A DNA stretch of 64,000 nucleotides from Gemmatimonas sp. (lineage in GTDB: Bacteria > Gemmatimonadota > Gemmatimonadetes > Gemmatimonadales > Gemmatimonadaceae), in contig NZ_JAPZSK010000002.1 in assembly GCF_027531815.1 (NCBI RefSeq), forward strand, positions 248,001 to 312,000. Reading direction: 5' to 3'. The position numbers and the translations under genes are program-made. Shown in pieces: positions 1-9,606 of the stretch (positions are counted from its first letter, which is position 1; every line of letters begins with the position of its first letter). Under the pieces are notes generated by a model. That model was not told the origin of the DNA. It saw only the letters and a list, made by a program, of their open reading frames with translations, and searched no databases.

Positions 1-2
1 AC

Positions 3-224
3 GCGGCCAAGGCGGCGGTGGCGACGGCACGGAAGGCGCCGCCGGAACGTCTGGCCCGCTATACCGTACGTATGGAAATGCGCGACCCGACGATTCCGGA
101 AGTGGCCGCAGCCTTCCGGGAGATTCGCCTGGTGAACGCCACGACCGTGGAATTCACCCGCGAGTCCATGCCGGACGCGTACCGTCTCATCCGCGTACTC
201 TACCGCTTCATCAACACCGACTGA
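3..224 (+). CDS. C-terminal fragment, possible M55 D-aminopeptidase
   Basis: The frame is open from the left edge of the window, so only the C-terminal ~73 residues are present. The end reads RYTVRMEMRDPTIPEV, a short link, then TTVEFTRESMPDAYRLIRVL. This resembles the C-terminal pattern of DppA-type M55 D-aminopeptidases, where a strand containing 'EVEF' is followed later by a 'V.FTADDY.E.YR..R.L' helix. The metal-binding residues of that family would lie upstream and cannot be checked. The stop is followed 14 bases later by the start of the next gene, so the two are probably co-transcribed. The family call is a resemblance only. A gene end is certain; its identity is not. Confidence 0.5.
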   Translation, partial: AAKAAVATARKAPPERLARYTVRMEMRDPTIPEVAAAFREIRLVNATTVEFTRESMPDAYRLIRVLYRFINTD

Positions 225-238
225 CAGAAGGAGACATC

Positions 239-811
239 ATGACCCGTATGCTGCGCGCGGCTCTCGCGGCCGCCGCCCTGTCCACCGCAGCGGCCGCGTC
301 GGCCGAGGCACAGTCCGGCAAGGGGCTGTTCGTGGGCATCCAGTACGCCGGCGCGTCCGTGAACGTGAAGGACGCCGCCGACGATCTCGAATTCGGCAGC
401 GGCTTCGGCGTGCACGCCGGGCTGGGGCTGAGCGAGCGCTGGAGTGTCCTGGGCAACTTCGACCGCAGTGTCCTGACCGGGAACAGCGCCGACGTGCGAC
501 TCACGCAGTACGATGCGTTGCTGCGCCTGCAGCTCATCGGGGCGGCGTCGCCGGTGAAGCTCTTTGTGACGGGCGGCGCCACTGCGCGCAGCGCCAACGC
601 GGGTCGGGACTTCGAAGGCATCGCGCCCACCGGCGGCGGCGGTGTGCAACTGTTCCTGTCGTCGGGGCTGGCGGTGCACGGTACCGCCCTGTGGACCTTC
701 GGCAACCTGACGCGTGCCAACCAGCTGTCGGGCAACACGATCGACCAGCAGCTCACGTCGACGGGAACGCGCGTGCAGGCAGGCGCGTCGCTCTACCTCT
801 TCGGGCGTTGA
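239..811 (+). CDS. small outer-membrane beta-barrel-like secreted protein
   Basis: A 190-residue protein starting with a typical Sec signal peptide (charged MTRMLR, Ala-rich core, likely cleavage after AEA near residue 24). The mature part alternates short glycine-rich turns with amphipathic strands (for example GSGFGVHAGLGL and VQAGASLYLFGR) and ends in an aromatic-containing strand followed by Gly-Arg. This is what small 8-stranded outer-membrane barrels look like. A strong ribosome site (AGAAGGAGA at 226-234) lies just ahead of the ATG and fixes the start. It follows the preceding gene closely. No catalytic motif is visible. Function is unknown; an OmpA-like or OmpW-like structural role is the simplest reading. 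Confidence 0.7.
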   Translation: MTRMLRAALAAAALSTAAAASAEAQSGKGLFVGIQYAGASVNVKDAADDLEFGSGFGVHAGLGLSERWSVLGNFDRSVLTGNSADVRLTQYDALLRLQLIGAASPVKLFVTGGATARSANAGRDFEGIAPTGGGGVQLFLSSGLAVHGTALWTFGNLTRANQLSGNTIDQQLTSTGTRVQAGASLYLFGR

Positions 812-857
812 CCAGCGAGAGGTAGAGCGGAAGCAGGAGAGCGTCGGTCGACAGCAT

Positions 858-972
858 GAATTGAGCCCGGAGCGCGGTGAGAACGGCGTTGTCCCGTGGT
901 GAGAGTCGAGCGTACTTCCCTCAACTCTCACTGCGAGAACCCTCAATTCTCACGGCGATCCGGGCTCAATTC
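858..972. repeat. 115-bp imperfect palindrome between convergent genes
   Basis: Arms 858-912 and 918-972 pair without gaps, 42 of 55 positions by hand count, around a 5-base loop. The first 14 pairs (858-871 with 959-972) are perfect. Each arm carries repeated copies of a 12-mer close to CTCAATTCTCAC: direct copies at 920, 942 and 965, and inverted copies at 899, 877 (degenerate) and about 854, all 21-23 bases apart. It lies between the stop codons of a rightward and a leftward gene, so a two-way terminator or a small palindromic mobile repeat fits better than a promoter operator. Confidence 0.75.
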
Positions 973-1025
973 TCACTCGGGCAGCTCAACTCGAACCGCT
1001 CGCGCCTCAGCCCTCATGTCTCCCG

Positions 1026-2555
1026 TCACCCGCCGATACGCAGGTTCACGACGCGCTGTCCCAGCCGCGGATCGATGGACTGTACGAGCAGGCTCACGTA
1101 GTCCCCTTCCTTGAGCGTGGCAATAGCCGCCTGCAGGTCGGCCACGGTGCGCACGTCGCGGCGAGGCGTGGGATAGAGCACGGCCAGCACCACATCGCTG
1201 CCCCCGGCAATCTTGTCGCGCGCGGGCCCGTCTTCCGACACCTCGGTGACCCGCACGCCACGGCCGTTGGTGCGCAGCCGCGCCGCCAGATCGGCGGGCA
1301 ATGCCTCCACCGTGAAGCCCAGCTTGCCGGCGGCGGGATTGGCGGCAGCGTCGGGGGCGTTGGGGTTGGACGCCAGGCGGGTCATGCTTTCGGCTTCCAC
1401 AAGGCGCACCTCCAGTCGCTTCTTGGTACCGAAACGCATCAGCTCCACGGGAATGCGGTCACCCACACGCCGCTGGCGCACGATGCGCTGCAGTGAGCTG
1501 ACGCGCTCCACCGGCTTGCCGTCAACCGTGATGATCACATCCCCCACCTCGATGCCCGCCTCCTTTGCGGGACCACCATCGGCGGGGTTGAAGCCCAGCA
1601 CCTTGACGCCCGCCACACGGGAGAGGCCGTTGATGCCGGCATCCTCGGGTTCGACTCGCGTTACCGACACGCCCATCACGGGGAGCCGCACGCGCCCTTC
1701 CTTGATCAGCGCGTCGGTGACGTTCTTGACGAGCGTAATGGGAATGGCGAATCCGTACCCCGAGTAGAAGCCGGTCTGACTGGCGATCGCGCTGTTCAGG
1801 CCGATCACCTCGCCGCGCAGGTTGATGAGCGGGCCCCCCGAGTTGCCCGGGTTGATCGCCGCATCGGTCTGGATGAAATCGGAAATCGTGAAGTTGCCGG
1901 AGTTCGGCAGGTTGATCTCCTGCCCGCGCCCCTTGGCGGAGATGATCCCCGCCGTCACGGTGAAGTCGAGGCCCAGCGGGTTGCCCACGGCCAGTACCCA
2001 TTCACCGATGCGCGTGGTTTCGTCGTTGCCGATGGCCAGTGAGGGGAGCCCGCGCGCGTCGATCTTCACGACGGCCACGTCGGTGGTGCTGTCGGTGCCC
2101 ACGACCTTGGCCTTGAACACGCGCCCGTCGCTGAGCGTGATCGAGACCTGGTCCGCGTCGGCCACCACGTGATTGTTGGTCACGATGTAGCCGTCGGCGC
2201 TCATGATGAAACCGGAGCCCTCACCGCGCTGCTGCCGCGGCTGGGGTCCACCGAACTGCTCCAGGAAGTCTTCCATGCCCTGCGGCGCGCGGCCGCGGGG
2301 GGTGGCCCGCGGCCGCACGGACCGCGTGGTATTCACCGCCACCACGCCGGGCGTCACCCGCTCGGCGATATCGGCGAAACTGCCCATGCCGTCGATGTTG
2401 GCCGGGCCGCGCAGGGCGACGGCCGGGCGATTGCCCGTCGTGCTCTGGGCCCAGCTGATCTTCGTCCAGTCCATCCCTGAGGCGAAGAGCACGCCACCGG
2501 CAAAGCAGCCGGCCGCGGCCGTCGCGAAGCGAAAGCGAGAGAATCGTGCAGCCAT
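1026..2555 (-). CDS. htrA: HtrA/DegP-type periplasmic serine protease with two PDZ domains
   Basis: Envelope quality-control protease that degrades or refolds misfolded exported proteins. From the chosen ATG the protein has 509 residues. An N-terminal uncleaved-looking hydrophobic segment (~8-28) is followed by a trypsin-like domain. Its catalytic triad is His129 (TNNHVV), Asp159 (STTDVAVV) and Ser239 (NPGNSGGP). Two PDZ domains follow, roughly residues 270-380 and 395-505. The linker before the protease domain is Arg/Pro/Gly-rich. An in-frame GTG at 2603 would add 16 residues, but the ATG at 2555 starts directly at the signal anchor. It sits downstream of dnaK on the same strand, separated by a terminator-like hairpin, so it is probably transcribed separately. 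Confidence 0.93.
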   Translation of the reverse strand: MAARFSRFRFATAAAGCFAGGVLFASGMDWTKISWAQSTTGNRPAVALRGPANIDGMGSFADIAERVTPGVVAVNTTRSVRPRATPRGRAPQGMEDFLEQFGGPQPRQQRGEGSGFIMSADGYIVTNNHVVADADQVSITLSDGRVFKAKVVGTDSTTDVAVVKIDARGLPSLAIGNDETTRIGEWVLAVGNPLGLDFTVTAGIISAKGRGQEINLPNSGNFTISDFIQTDAAINPGNSGGPLINLRGEVIGLNSAIASQTGFYSGYGFAIPITLVKNVTDALIKEGRVRLPVMGVSVTRVEPEDAGINGLSRVAGVKVLGFNPADGGPAKEAGIEVGDVIITVDGKPVERVSSLQRIVRQRRVGDRIPVELMRFGTKKRLEVRLVEAESMTRLASNPNAPDAAANPAAGKLGFTVEALPADLAARLRTNGRGVRVTEVSEDGPARDKIAGGSDVVLAVLYPTPRRDVRTVADLQAAIATLKEGDYVSLLVQSIDPRLGQRVVNLRIGG

Positions 2556-2624
2556 GGTTCGTAGGTCGTTTGGTGTTGCGATACGCACGCGCGAGACGCG
2601 CACCTGCCATGATAAGACACCGAA

Positions 2625-2650
2625 GCCCCGCCGGGAGTTTCCGGCGGGGC
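2625..2650 (-). terminator. hairpin downstream of dnaK
   Basis: Perfect 10-bp GC stem (2625-2634 with 2641-2650) around a 6-base loop, 19 bases past the dnaK stop. There is no long T run on the leftward strand, so an intrinsic terminator is likely but not certain. Confidence 0.6.
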
Positions 2651-2669
2651 CTGGCGTGAACGGGCGTGC

Positions 2670-4610
2670 TTACTTCTTGTCGTCGACGATCTCGTAGTCG
2701 GCTTCGACCACATCGTCGGCCTTGCCACCCTGCGGCTCGCCCTGGGCGCCCGGCGCCCCGGCGTCGGCCGGCGCGCCCCCTTCCGGCGCCGCCTGCTGCT
2801 GGTAGAACGCCTGACCCGCCTCACTGTACGCCTTGCTCAGCTCTTCCTGCGCGGCGCGGATCTCGTTCATGTCATCACCGCGCAGCGCCTTGCGGGCGCG
2901 CTCGATCGACGCATCGATCCGCTCCTTGAGCGGCGCGGCCACCTTGTCGCCCCACTCCTTGACGTTCTTCTCGACTTCATACGTCTGCGAGTCGAGCCGG
3001 TTGCGGGTGTCGATCTCTTCACGACGCTTCTTGTCCTCGGCCGCGTTCTTCTCGGCGTCCTTCACCATGCGGTCGATCTCGTTGTCCGACAGGCCGCTGG
3101 AGGCTTCGATGCGGATCTTCTGCTCCTTGCCGCTCGCCTTGTCGCGCGCCGTCACATGCAGGATGCCGTTCGCGTCGATGTCGAAGGTCACCTCGACCTG
3201 CGGCATGCCGCGCGGGGCGGGCGGGATACCCGTGAGCTGGAACTTGCCGATCGTGCGGTTATACACCGCCAGATCGCGCTCACCCTGCAGCACGTGGATC
3301 TCGACCGTCGTCTGGTTGTCGTCGGCGGTGGAGAACGTCTCGGCCTTCTTCGTGGGAATGGTGGTGTTGCGCGGGATGAGCACCGTCATCACGCCACCCA
3401 GCGTTTCGATGCCGAGCGAGAGCGGCGTGACGTCGAGCAGCAGCACGTCCTTCTGTTCGCCGGTGAGCACGGCGCCCTGGATGGCCGCACCCACCGCCAC
3501 CACTTCGTCGGGATTCACGCCCTTGTTCGGCTCCTTGCCGAAGAAGTCCTTCACCACCTGCTGAATCTTCGGGATGCGCGTCGATCCGCCCACGAGGATC
3601 ACTTCATCGACCTCGCTGGGCTGCATGCCGGCATCCTTGAGCGCCTGCTTCATGGGCTCGAGTGTGCGCTGCACGAGATCGTCCACGAGCTGCTCGAACT
3701 TGGCCCGCGTGAGCGTGTAGTTGAGGTGCTTCGGCCCCGAGGCGTCGGCGGTGATAAAAGGCAGGTTGATGTCGGTCGTGCTGGCGCTCGACAGCTCCAT
3801 CTTGGCCTTCTCACCGGCCTCCTTGAGACGCTGGATGGCCATGGGGTCCTTCGAAAGGTCGATCCCCTGGTCGCGCTTGAACTCCGCCACGAGCCAGTCG
3901 ATGACGCGCTGGTCGAAGTCGTCGCCGCCCAGATGGGTATCACCGTTGGTGCTCTTCACCTCGAACTGACGCGTACCGTCCACGTCGTAGAGTTCGAGAA
4001 TGGAGATGTCGTACGTGCCGCCACCCAGGTCGAACACGGCGACCTTTTCGTCCTTCTTCTTGTTCTTGTCGAGTCCGTATGCCAGCGCCGCCGCCGTGGG
4101 CTCGTTCACGATGCGCAGCACTTCCAGACCGGCGATCTTGCCGGCGTCCTTGGTGGCCTGACGCTGGGCGTCATTGAAGTAGGCCGGCACGGTGATGACG
4201 GCCTTGGTCACCTGGTGGCCAAGATAGTCCTCCGCCGTCTGCTTCATCTTCTGCAGCACCATGGCCGAGATCTCAGGCGGGGTGAAACGCTTGCCCTGGA
4301 CCTCCACGGCGGCCACATCGTTGGGGCCGGCGACAATCTTGTACGGAACGCGCGACTGCTCCTGCTGCGCCTCGGCCACGCGCCGGCCCATGAAGCGCTT
4401 GATGGAGAAGATCGTGTTCTGCGGGTTGGTGACCGCCTGACGCTTGGCGATCTGCCCCACGAGGCGCTCGCCGTCCTTTGTAAAGCCGACCACGGACGGG
4501 GTCGTGCGCCCGCCCTCGGCATTGGGAATCACGATGGGATCGCCACCTTCCAGCACGGACACCACGGAGTTGGTGGTGCCAAGGTCGATGCCGATAACTT
4601 TCTCAGCCAT
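2670..4610 (-). CDS. dnaK: Hsp70 chaperone DnaK
   Basis: ATP-dependent cytoplasmic chaperone of 646 residues, the usual bacterial length. The start is fixed by the family N-terminus [18 protein letters not shown]. Visible Hsp70 signatures are [22 protein letters not shown] and [14 protein letters not shown] in the nucleotide-binding domain (~1-385). A substrate-binding domain with [11 protein letters not shown] comes next, then a helical lid, and the disordered C-terminus ends in an acidic [13 protein letters not shown]-like tail. It stands alone: no grpE, dnaJ or hrcA is adjacent. The 189-base divergent gap to the rhomboid gene must hold its promoter. I found no CIRCE-type inverted repeat there. 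Confidence 0.98.
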   Translation of the reverse strand: MAEKVIGIDLGTTNSVVSVLEGGDPIVIPNAEGGRTTPSVVGFTKDGERLVGQIAKRQAVTNPQNTIFSIKRFMGRRVAEAQQEQSRVPYKIVAGPNDVAAVEVQGKRFTPPEISAMVLQKMKQTAEDYLGHQVTKAVITVPAYFNDAQRQATKDAGKIAGLEVLRIVNEPTAAALAYGLDKNKKKDEKVAVFDLGGGTYDISILELYDVDGTRQFEVKSTNGDTHLGGDDFDQRVIDWLVAEFKRDQGIDLSKDPMAIQRLKEAGEKAKMELSSASTTDINLPFITADASGPKHLNYTLTRAKFEQLVDDLVQRTLEPMKQALKDAGMQPSEVDEVILVGGSTRIPKIQQVVKDFFGKEPNKGVNPDEVVAVGAAIQGAVLTGEQKDVLLLDVTPLSLGIETLGGVMTVLIPRNTTIPTKKAETFSTADDNQTTVEIHVLQGERDLAVYNRTIGKFQLTGIPPAPRGMPQVEVTFDIDANGILHVTARDKASGKEQKIRIEASSGLSDNEIDRMVKDAEKNAAEDKKRREEIDTRNRLDSQTYEVEKNVKEWGDKVAAPLKERIDASIERARKALRGDDMNEIRAAQEELSKAYSEAGQAFYQQQAAPEGGAPADAGAPGAQGEPQGGKADDVVEADYEIVDDKK

Positions 4611-4799
4611 GGGGATCTCTGTGGAGGTCCTGATGTTGAAGAAGAGCAGGCGGGATCGCCGGCGCCTTCTGCTACTCGAGGAGGAGAAGGGCAAGGGCCG
4701 GGCCGGTTTTGTTCTGCCGAAGCGGCGCAATTCGCTCGAGCAGCGGTACTCTACCCGCTGCCTACGCGGCAGTCTGCCAATTTGACCGGTGGTGGTGCG

Positions 4800-5570
4800 A
4801 TGTTTCCGATCTCCGACGACAACCCGACGCTGCGTACGCCGGTCATGACGATCCTCCTGCTCGTGGTGACATGGGCGGTGTGGCTGTTCGTCCAGGGGGG
4901 AGGCGCCCCCATGCCGCTGGCGGTCAGCGTGTGCGACCTGGGGTTCGTGCCGGGGGAGGTGAGCGGACGGGCCCCGCTCGGGCTTGGCGTCCCGCTCGGG
5001 GTGATCGACGGGCAGCCGTTGGCCTGCGTGGTGGACAACCAGGGGATCAACTGGTTCACCCCCGTGATCTCGATCTTCCTGCATGGCGGATGGGGCCACA
5101 TCCTCGGCAACTCGCTCTACCTGTGGGTCTTCGGCAACAACGTCGAGGACAGCATGGGGCGCGGGCGGTTCGTCGCCTTCTACCTGCTGACCGGTGTGGC
5201 CGCGGCAATGGCGCACCTCGCCGTCGACCCGGGTTCTCCCGTGCCCACGGTGGGGGCGTCGGGGGCCATTTCGGGGATCATGGGCGCCTACCTGCTGCTC
5301 TATCCCCGGGTCCGTGTGCGCACCTTCATACCCCCCTTCTTTCTGCTGCATTTCCCGGCCTGGCTCGTGCTCATCCTGTGGTTCGGCAGCCAGGTAGTGA
5401 GCGGCTTACCCGACCTCTCTCCCCTGCGCCGGGAGATTTCGGGCGGGGTGGCCGTGTGGGCGCACGTGGGCGGTTTTGTGGCGGGGGCGTTGCTGGCGAA
5501 GCTGTTCGAAGACCCCGAGCTGGTGCGTCGACGTCGGGCGGTGGCCGACGCCAAGGTGGTTTGGTCCTGA
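4800..5570 (+). CDS. rhomboid-family intramembrane serine protease
   Basis: A 256-residue polytopic membrane protein that should cleave transmembrane substrates within the lipid bilayer. First membrane segment ~15-31. The loop/TM2 motif carries His95, His100 and Asn104 ([10 protein letters not shown]). The nucleophile Ser154 is in GASGAISG and the partner His222 is in AHVGGFVAG, giving the Ser-His dyad and oxyanion residues of active rhomboids. This is the bacterial group with a long first periplasmic loop (~33-82). The ATG at 4800 is preceded by a weak GGTGGTGG. It is divergent from dnaK. Substrates cannot be inferred. Confidence 0.92.
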   Translation: MFPISDDNPTLRTPVMTILLLVVTWAVWLFVQGGGAPMPLAVSVCDLGFVPGEVSGRAPLGLGVPLGVIDGQPLACVVDNQGINWFTPVISIFLHGGWGHILGNSLYLWVFGNNVEDSMGRGRFVAFYLLTGVAAAMAHLAVDPGSPVPTVGASGAISGIMGAYLLLYPRVRVRTFIPPFFLLHFPAWLVLILWFGSQVVSGLPDLSPLRREISGGVAVWAHVGGFVAGALLAKLFEDPELVRRRRAVADAKVVWS

Positions 5571-5601
5571 ACCATTCAGGAGGCACGCTACCGGTAAGGC
5601 A

Positions 5602-5619
5602 TTGTCTCGCCTCTGTAAC
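5602..5619 (+). promoter_or_regulatory. Pho-box-like direct repeat upstream of the phosphate uptake genes
   Basis: TTGTCTC at 5602 and CTGTAAC at 5613 are spaced exactly 11 bases, the spacing of PhoB half-sites (consensus CTGTCAT), in the same orientation as the DUF47-pit-ppk1 genes and ~150 bases ahead of them. About 10 of 14 half-site positions match. Partly overlapping it is an 8-bp inverted repeat, CAAGGGAA (5619-5626) with TTCCCTTG (5654-5661). Judged by eye only. Confidence 0.3.
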
Positions 5620-5771
5620 AAGGGAAATCGGGACCATGGGGTGGATGGCGGAGTTCCCTTGGTGACGTTTTCGTTACACAGCCGCAGTCACACCGGGACG
5701 CGGGGCCCGCAGTTTCTGCCAAGCCCGTCCACACTGCGGCGCCGTACACCTCCTCAAGCCAACACGCTGCC

Positions 5772-6383
5772 GTGAAGCTTTTCTCCAAAGACGAAACGTT
5801 CTTCGATCACTTCCGTGGTCTGGCCGTGCATATCAGTGAAGCCGCCACGTTGCTGCGCACCCTCTTCGAGAATCCGGCCAACGCGGCGCAGATCTCCGTG
5901 CAGATCAAGAAGGTGGAGACCGATGGCGACGCCATCGTGCACCTCATCAACCAGCGCATCGACACGAGCTTCGTCACGCCGCTCGATCGCGAAGACATCC
6001 ACCTGCTGGCGAAGCGGCTCGACAACGTCATCGATCTCATCAATGGTGCGTCGCGCCGTGTCGTGATGTTCCGTGTGACCACGGCGCGCGACGGCGGGGT
6101 GCAGATGGCCGACGTGCTGGTGCGGTGCGGCAAGGAGATCCTTGCCTCGGTGGGGGACATCTCCAAGCGTCAGCGTATGATGGAGCACGGCCGGGCGATC
6201 AAGCTGCTCGAGGAAGAGGGCGACGTCCTGTACGCACAGTCGGTGGGTGCGCTCTTCGAGCATGAGGAGCCGGCAATCGAAGTGCTGAAGTGGAAGGAGA
6301 TCTTCGATGCGCTCGAGGAAGCCATCGACGAATGCGAGGACGTGTCCAACGCCCTCGAGAGCATCGCGCTCAAGAACAGCTGA
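5772..6383 (+). CDS. DUF47 (PhoU-like) phosphate-transport accessory protein
   Basis: A 203-residue, almost wholly helical protein of the DUF47/PhoU-related family (YkaA/Pit accessory type). Such proteins sit next to Pit transporters and are thought to control phosphate flux. Family features seen: the KDETFFDHF N-terminus, a heptad-rich helical bundle, and the acidic metal-binding stretches ETDGDAIVHLINQRID and EAIDECEDVSNALESI. The start is a GTG at 5772 with no clear ribosome site; no better in-frame start exists nearby. The stop is 18 bases before pit, so both are one operon, probably continuing into ppk1. Confidence 0.9.
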   Translation: MKLFSKDETFFDHFRGLAVHISEAATLLRTLFENPANAAQISVQIKKVETDGDAIVHLINQRIDTSFVTPLDREDIHLLAKRLDNVIDLINGASRRVVMFRVTTARDGGVQMADVLVRCGKEILASVGDISKRQRMMEHGRAIKLLEEEGDVLYAQSVGALFEHEEPAIEVLKWKEIFDALEEAIDECEDVSNALESIALKNS

Positions 6384-6401
6384 CGCGCCGCTGATCGCTC
6401 C

Positions 6402-7439
6402 GTGGTCACCTTCGTCATCTTCATCGTCGCGGTTGCGTTGGCCTTCGACTTCATCAACGGCTTCCACGACTCCGCCAACTCGATCGCCACCATCGTCGGC
6501 ACGCGCGTGCTGAGCCCGCTCGCTGCCGTCATCTGGGCGGCGGTGTTCAACTTCTCCGCGCTGTTCTTCGTGGGCACGGCCGTCGCCAAGTCGGTTGCGG
6601 CCGGCTTCATCGACCTCAACGTGGTCGATGCCAACGTCATCCTGGGCGGGTTGCTGGGCGCCATTGCGTGGAATCTCATCACGTGGTGGTTCGGCATCCC
6701 GTCGAGCTCCTCCCACGCCCTCATCGGCGGCTACGCCGGTGCCGCGGTCGCCAAGGTTGGCTTCTCCGCGCTGCTGTGGGGCAAGAAGTGGATCGAGACG
6801 CTCTCGGCCATCGTGCTGTCGCCCATGCTCGGTGCGCTCATGGGCTTCCTGCTCATGGTCCTCGTCTTCAACCTCTTCCGCAACGTGATCAACACGAAGG
6901 CGGAAAAGGTGTTCCGGGTGCTGCAGCTCACCAGTTCGGCGCTGCTCTCGCTCGCGCACGGTGGCAACGATGCGCAGAAGACGATGGGCATCATCGTGGG
7001 GTTGCTCGTGGCCACGCAGGCCACCTTCGCCAACCAGACCGGGTGGCTGACTCACTTCCACGTGACGTCGCTCGACGTCATCCCGGTGTGGGTGGAGCTG
7101 AGTGCCTACACCATGATCTCGCTGGGCACGCTCTTTGGCGGCTGGCGCATCGTGCACACCATGGGCACCCGCATCACCAAGCTGCGACCCGTGGGTGGAT
7201 TCTGCGCCGAGACGGGTGGCGCCATGGTCATTCTCGCCGCCTCGAAGCTGGGTATTCCGGTGTCCACGACCCACACGATCACCGGGGCGATCGTGGGGGT
7301 GGGGGCCACCAACCGCCTGTCGGCCGTGCGCTGGGGACTGGCCAGCCGCATCGTCTGGGCGTGGGTCATTACCATTCCCGCGAGTGCGGGCATGGCGGCA
7401 CTGAGCTACTGGCTGCTCGCGGCCTTCAATCCTCTCTGA
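6402..7439 (+). CDS. pit: inorganic phosphate transporter, PiT family
   Basis: Low-affinity, cation-coupled phosphate (metal-phosphate) permease in the inner membrane, 345 residues with about ten hydrophobic segments. The two internally repeated PiT signatures are present: GFHDSANSIATIVGTR near residue 20 and GGNDAQKTMGII near residue 187. Further family motifs are SSSSHALIGG and VSTTHTITGAIVG. A short cytoplasmic linker with KAEKVFRVLQ separates the halves. GTG start at 6402, 18 bases after the DUF47 stop. Together with DUF47 and PPK1 it forms an import-and-store unit for phosphate. Confidence 0.96.
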   Translation: MVTFVIFIVAVALAFDFINGFHDSANSIATIVGTRVLSPLAAVIWAAVFNFSALFFVGTAVAKSVAAGFIDLNVVDANVILGGLLGAIAWNLITWWFGIPSSSSHALIGGYAGAAVAKVGFSALLWGKKWIETLSAIVLSPMLGALMGFLLMVLVFNLFRNVINTKAEKVFRVLQLTSSALLSLAHGGNDAQKTMGIIVGLLVATQATFANQTGWLTHFHVTSLDVIPVWVELSAYTMISLGTLFGGWRIVHTMGTRITKLRPVGGFCAETGGAMVILAASKLGIPVSTTHTITGAIVGVGATNRLSAVRWGLASRIVWAWVITIPASAGMAALSYWLLAAFNPL

Positions 7440-7485
7440 CGCGGAGACGGCCGGCTGTCCTGTTTGACCGCCGGCCACATGGACC

Positions 7486-9606
7486 ATGTCCTCGGTCACG
7501 TCGCTGTCGCTGCCGTATCTGAATCGCGAGCTCTCGTGGCTCGAATTCAATGCGCGGGTGCTGGAAGAAGCCCTCGATGAACGGGTGCCGCTGCTCGAGC
7601 GCCTCAAGTTCCTGGCGATCTTCAGCACCAATCTCGACGAATTCTACATGGTGCGGGTCGCCGGACTGCGCCGAAAGGTGGCCTCCGGGGCTCCGCAATA
7701 TGCCCCCGATCCGCTGGCACCGGCCGAACAGCTGGTCGCCATTCGCACGCGCGTGCGCGAGCTGCTGGCCCGTCGGCGCGGTGTACTCAAGCGCGAACTG
7801 CTTCCCGGACTCGCGCGCCACGACATCCATCTGGTGAAGATGGAGTCGCTCGACGACGCGGAGCGGGCGCGCGTGCACGAGTTCTTCGAGGCGCAGGTGT
7901 TCCCGGTGCTCACGCCGCTCGCGGTCGACCCCGGGCACCCGTTCCCCTACATCTCCAACCTGTCGCTCTCGCTGGCGGTCGACATCCGCGACCCGGTCAC
8001 GGGCAAGGCGCACTTCGCGCGCGTGAAGGTGCCGCGCTCCCTACCGCGGTGGGTGCCGTTCGGGCGTGGGCACTGCTACGTGCCGCTGGAGGATGTCATT
8101 GGCGCCCATTTGGGGGCGCTGTTTCCGGGGATGGAGGTGCAGCGCTGGTTCACCTTCCGCATCACGCGCTACTCCGATCTCGACCTTGGGCAGATGGATC
8201 AGCCCGAGGATATGCTCGAAACGATCGAGCAGCAGGTGTTCCAGCGGCGCTTCGGGGAAGTGGTGCGGCTGGAGGTACAGCACGACATGCCCGAACGCAT
8301 TCGCGCGCTGCTCCTGGAAGAGCTCAGCGAGAGCGAAACGCAACTGGTGGCGCCGCTGGGGCCGGACGATGTGCACGACGTGGATGATCTGCTCGAGATG
8401 GGCGACCTCATGCAGCTCGCCCTCACCGATCTCCCGGAGTTGCGCGATCCTCCGCACACGCCGCAGGTGCCCGCCCCGTTCAGGGACGGGCGCAACCTGT
8501 TTGACGTGATCCGGGAGCGGGATGTGCTCGTGCACCATCCGTTCGAATCGTTCTCGGCGTCGGTCGAGACGTTTCTCGAAGCGGCAGCCAACGATCCGCA
8601 GGTGCTGGCCATCAAGCTGACGCTGTACCGCACCTCGGGCGACATGGCCATCGTACGAGCGCTCACCGAGGCGGCCGAAGCCGGCAAGCAGGTGGCGGTG
8701 ATCATCGAATTGCAGGCGCGCTTCGACGAAACCAACAACATTACCTTCGCCCGCACCATGGAAAGTGTGGGTATTCATGTGGCGTACGGTTTGCCGGGGC
8801 TCAAGACCCACGCGAAAACGGTGCTGGTCGTGCGCCGCGACGCCGACGGCATTCGTCGCTACGGGCACATTGGCACCGGCAACTACAACAGCAAGACGGC
8901 CCGGTTGTATACCGACATGGGCTTGTTCACCTGTCATCCGGAAATCGGCGCCGACCTGTCCGACCTGTTCAATTCTCTGACCGGTGTGTCGCGGCAGAAG
9001 TACTACCGACGGCTTGCCGTGGCGCCCGTCACGCTGCGGGCGCGGCTGCGTGAGCTCATTGAACGGGAAACGGCGCACGCGATCGCGGGGAGGGGAGGGC
9101 GCATCATCGCCAAGATGAATGCCCTCGTCGATCCCGAGATCATTGCGGCCCTGTACCGCGCGTCGCAGGCCGGCGTGAAGATTGACCTCATCGTGCGCGG
9201 CATCTGCTGCCTCGTGCCGGGATTGGCGGGCATGAGTGAGCATATCCGGGTGGTCAGTATCATCGGGCGCTTCCTCGAGCACTCACGCCTGGCGTTCTTC
9301 GCGAACGCCGGCAACCCGGAGTACTACATCGGCTCGGCCGACTGGATGCCGCGCAACTTTGATCGGCGTGTCGAAGTCATGACGCCCATCGAAGACCAGC
9401 TCCTGCACAAGGGGCTGGAGGCAGTGCTCGCCACCTGCCTGAACGACAACCGGCAGGCCTGGGAGCTGGGGGCCGACGGGCAGTACCGCCGGCGGGAGCC
9501 ACAGGGTGAGGCGGTGCGCGCCACGCACCAGATCCTCATGAAGGAACCGTGGGGCACAGAGGCGGCGCGTCCGCCCAAGCGCAAGAAGAAGGGCGAGGCG
9601 GACTGA
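7486..9606 (+). CDS. ppk1: polyphosphate kinase 1
   Basis: Transfers the gamma-phosphate of ATP reversibly onto polyphosphate. The 706 residues match the usual PPK1 length. N-terminal domain with YLNRELSWLEFN at ~11-22 and FSTNLDEFYMVRVAG. The head and C-terminal PLD-like domains carry the phosphorylated His442 (GLKTHAKTV) and His599 (FLEHSRLAFF). NYNSKTARLYTDMG, GSADWMPRN and RRVEVMTPIED are also typical. ATG at 7486, 46 bases after pit, so probably the last gene of the DUF47-pit-ppk1 unit. The ppx gene converges from the other side, so synthesis and hydrolysis of polyphosphate are encoded tail to tail. Confidence 0.97.
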   Translation: MSSVTSLSLPYLNRELSWLEFNARVLEEALDERVPLLERLKFLAIFSTNLDEFYMVRVAGLRRKVASGAPQYAPDPLAPAEQLVAIRTRVRELLARRRGVLKRELLPGLARHDIHLVKMESLDDAERARVHEFFEAQVFPVLTPLAVDPGHPFPYISNLSLSLAVDIRDPVTGKAHFARVKVPRSLPRWVPFGRGHCYVPLEDVIGAHLGALFPGMEVQRWFTFRITRYSDLDLGQMDQPEDMLETIEQQVFQRRFGEVVRLEVQHDMPERIRALLLEELSESETQLVAPLGPDDVHDVDDLLEMGDLMQLALTDLPELRDPPHTPQVPAPFRDGRNLFDVIRERDVLVHHPFESFSASVETFLEAAANDPQVLAIKLTLYRTSGDMAIVRALTEAAEAGKQVAVIIELQARFDETNNITFARTMESVGIHVAYGLPGLKTHAKTVLVVRRDADGIRRYGHIGTGNYNSKTARLYTDMGLFTCHPEIGADLSDLFNSLTGVSRQKYYRRLAVAPVTLRARLRELIERETAHAIAGRGGRIIAKMNALVDPEIIAALYRASQAGVKIDLIVRGICCLVPGLAGMSEHIRVVSIIGRFLEHSRLAFFANAGNPEYYIGSADWMPRNFDRRVEVMTPIEDQLLHKGLEAVLATCLNDNRQAWELGADGQYRRREPQGEAVRATHQILMKEPWGTEAARPPKRKKKGEAD

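Noticed and set aside
4611-4799. CIRCE/HrcA operator upstream of dnaK
   Set aside because: No TTAGCACTC-N9-GAGTGCTAA-like repeat; only a short CTGCC/GGCAG inverted repeat at 4758-4772, too weak to call.
4611-5351. N-terminal extension of dnaK by 247 codons
   Set aside because: The Hsp70 family start [15 protein letters not shown] lies at 4610; the extension is antisense to the rhomboid gene.
3156-5570. Long rightward open frame covering dnaK in antisense and running into the rhomboid gene
   Set aside because: The upstream part is His/Arg/Gly-rich low-complexity antisense of dnaK, typical of long shadow frames in GC-rich DNA. Only the part from the ATG at 4800 is a real protein.
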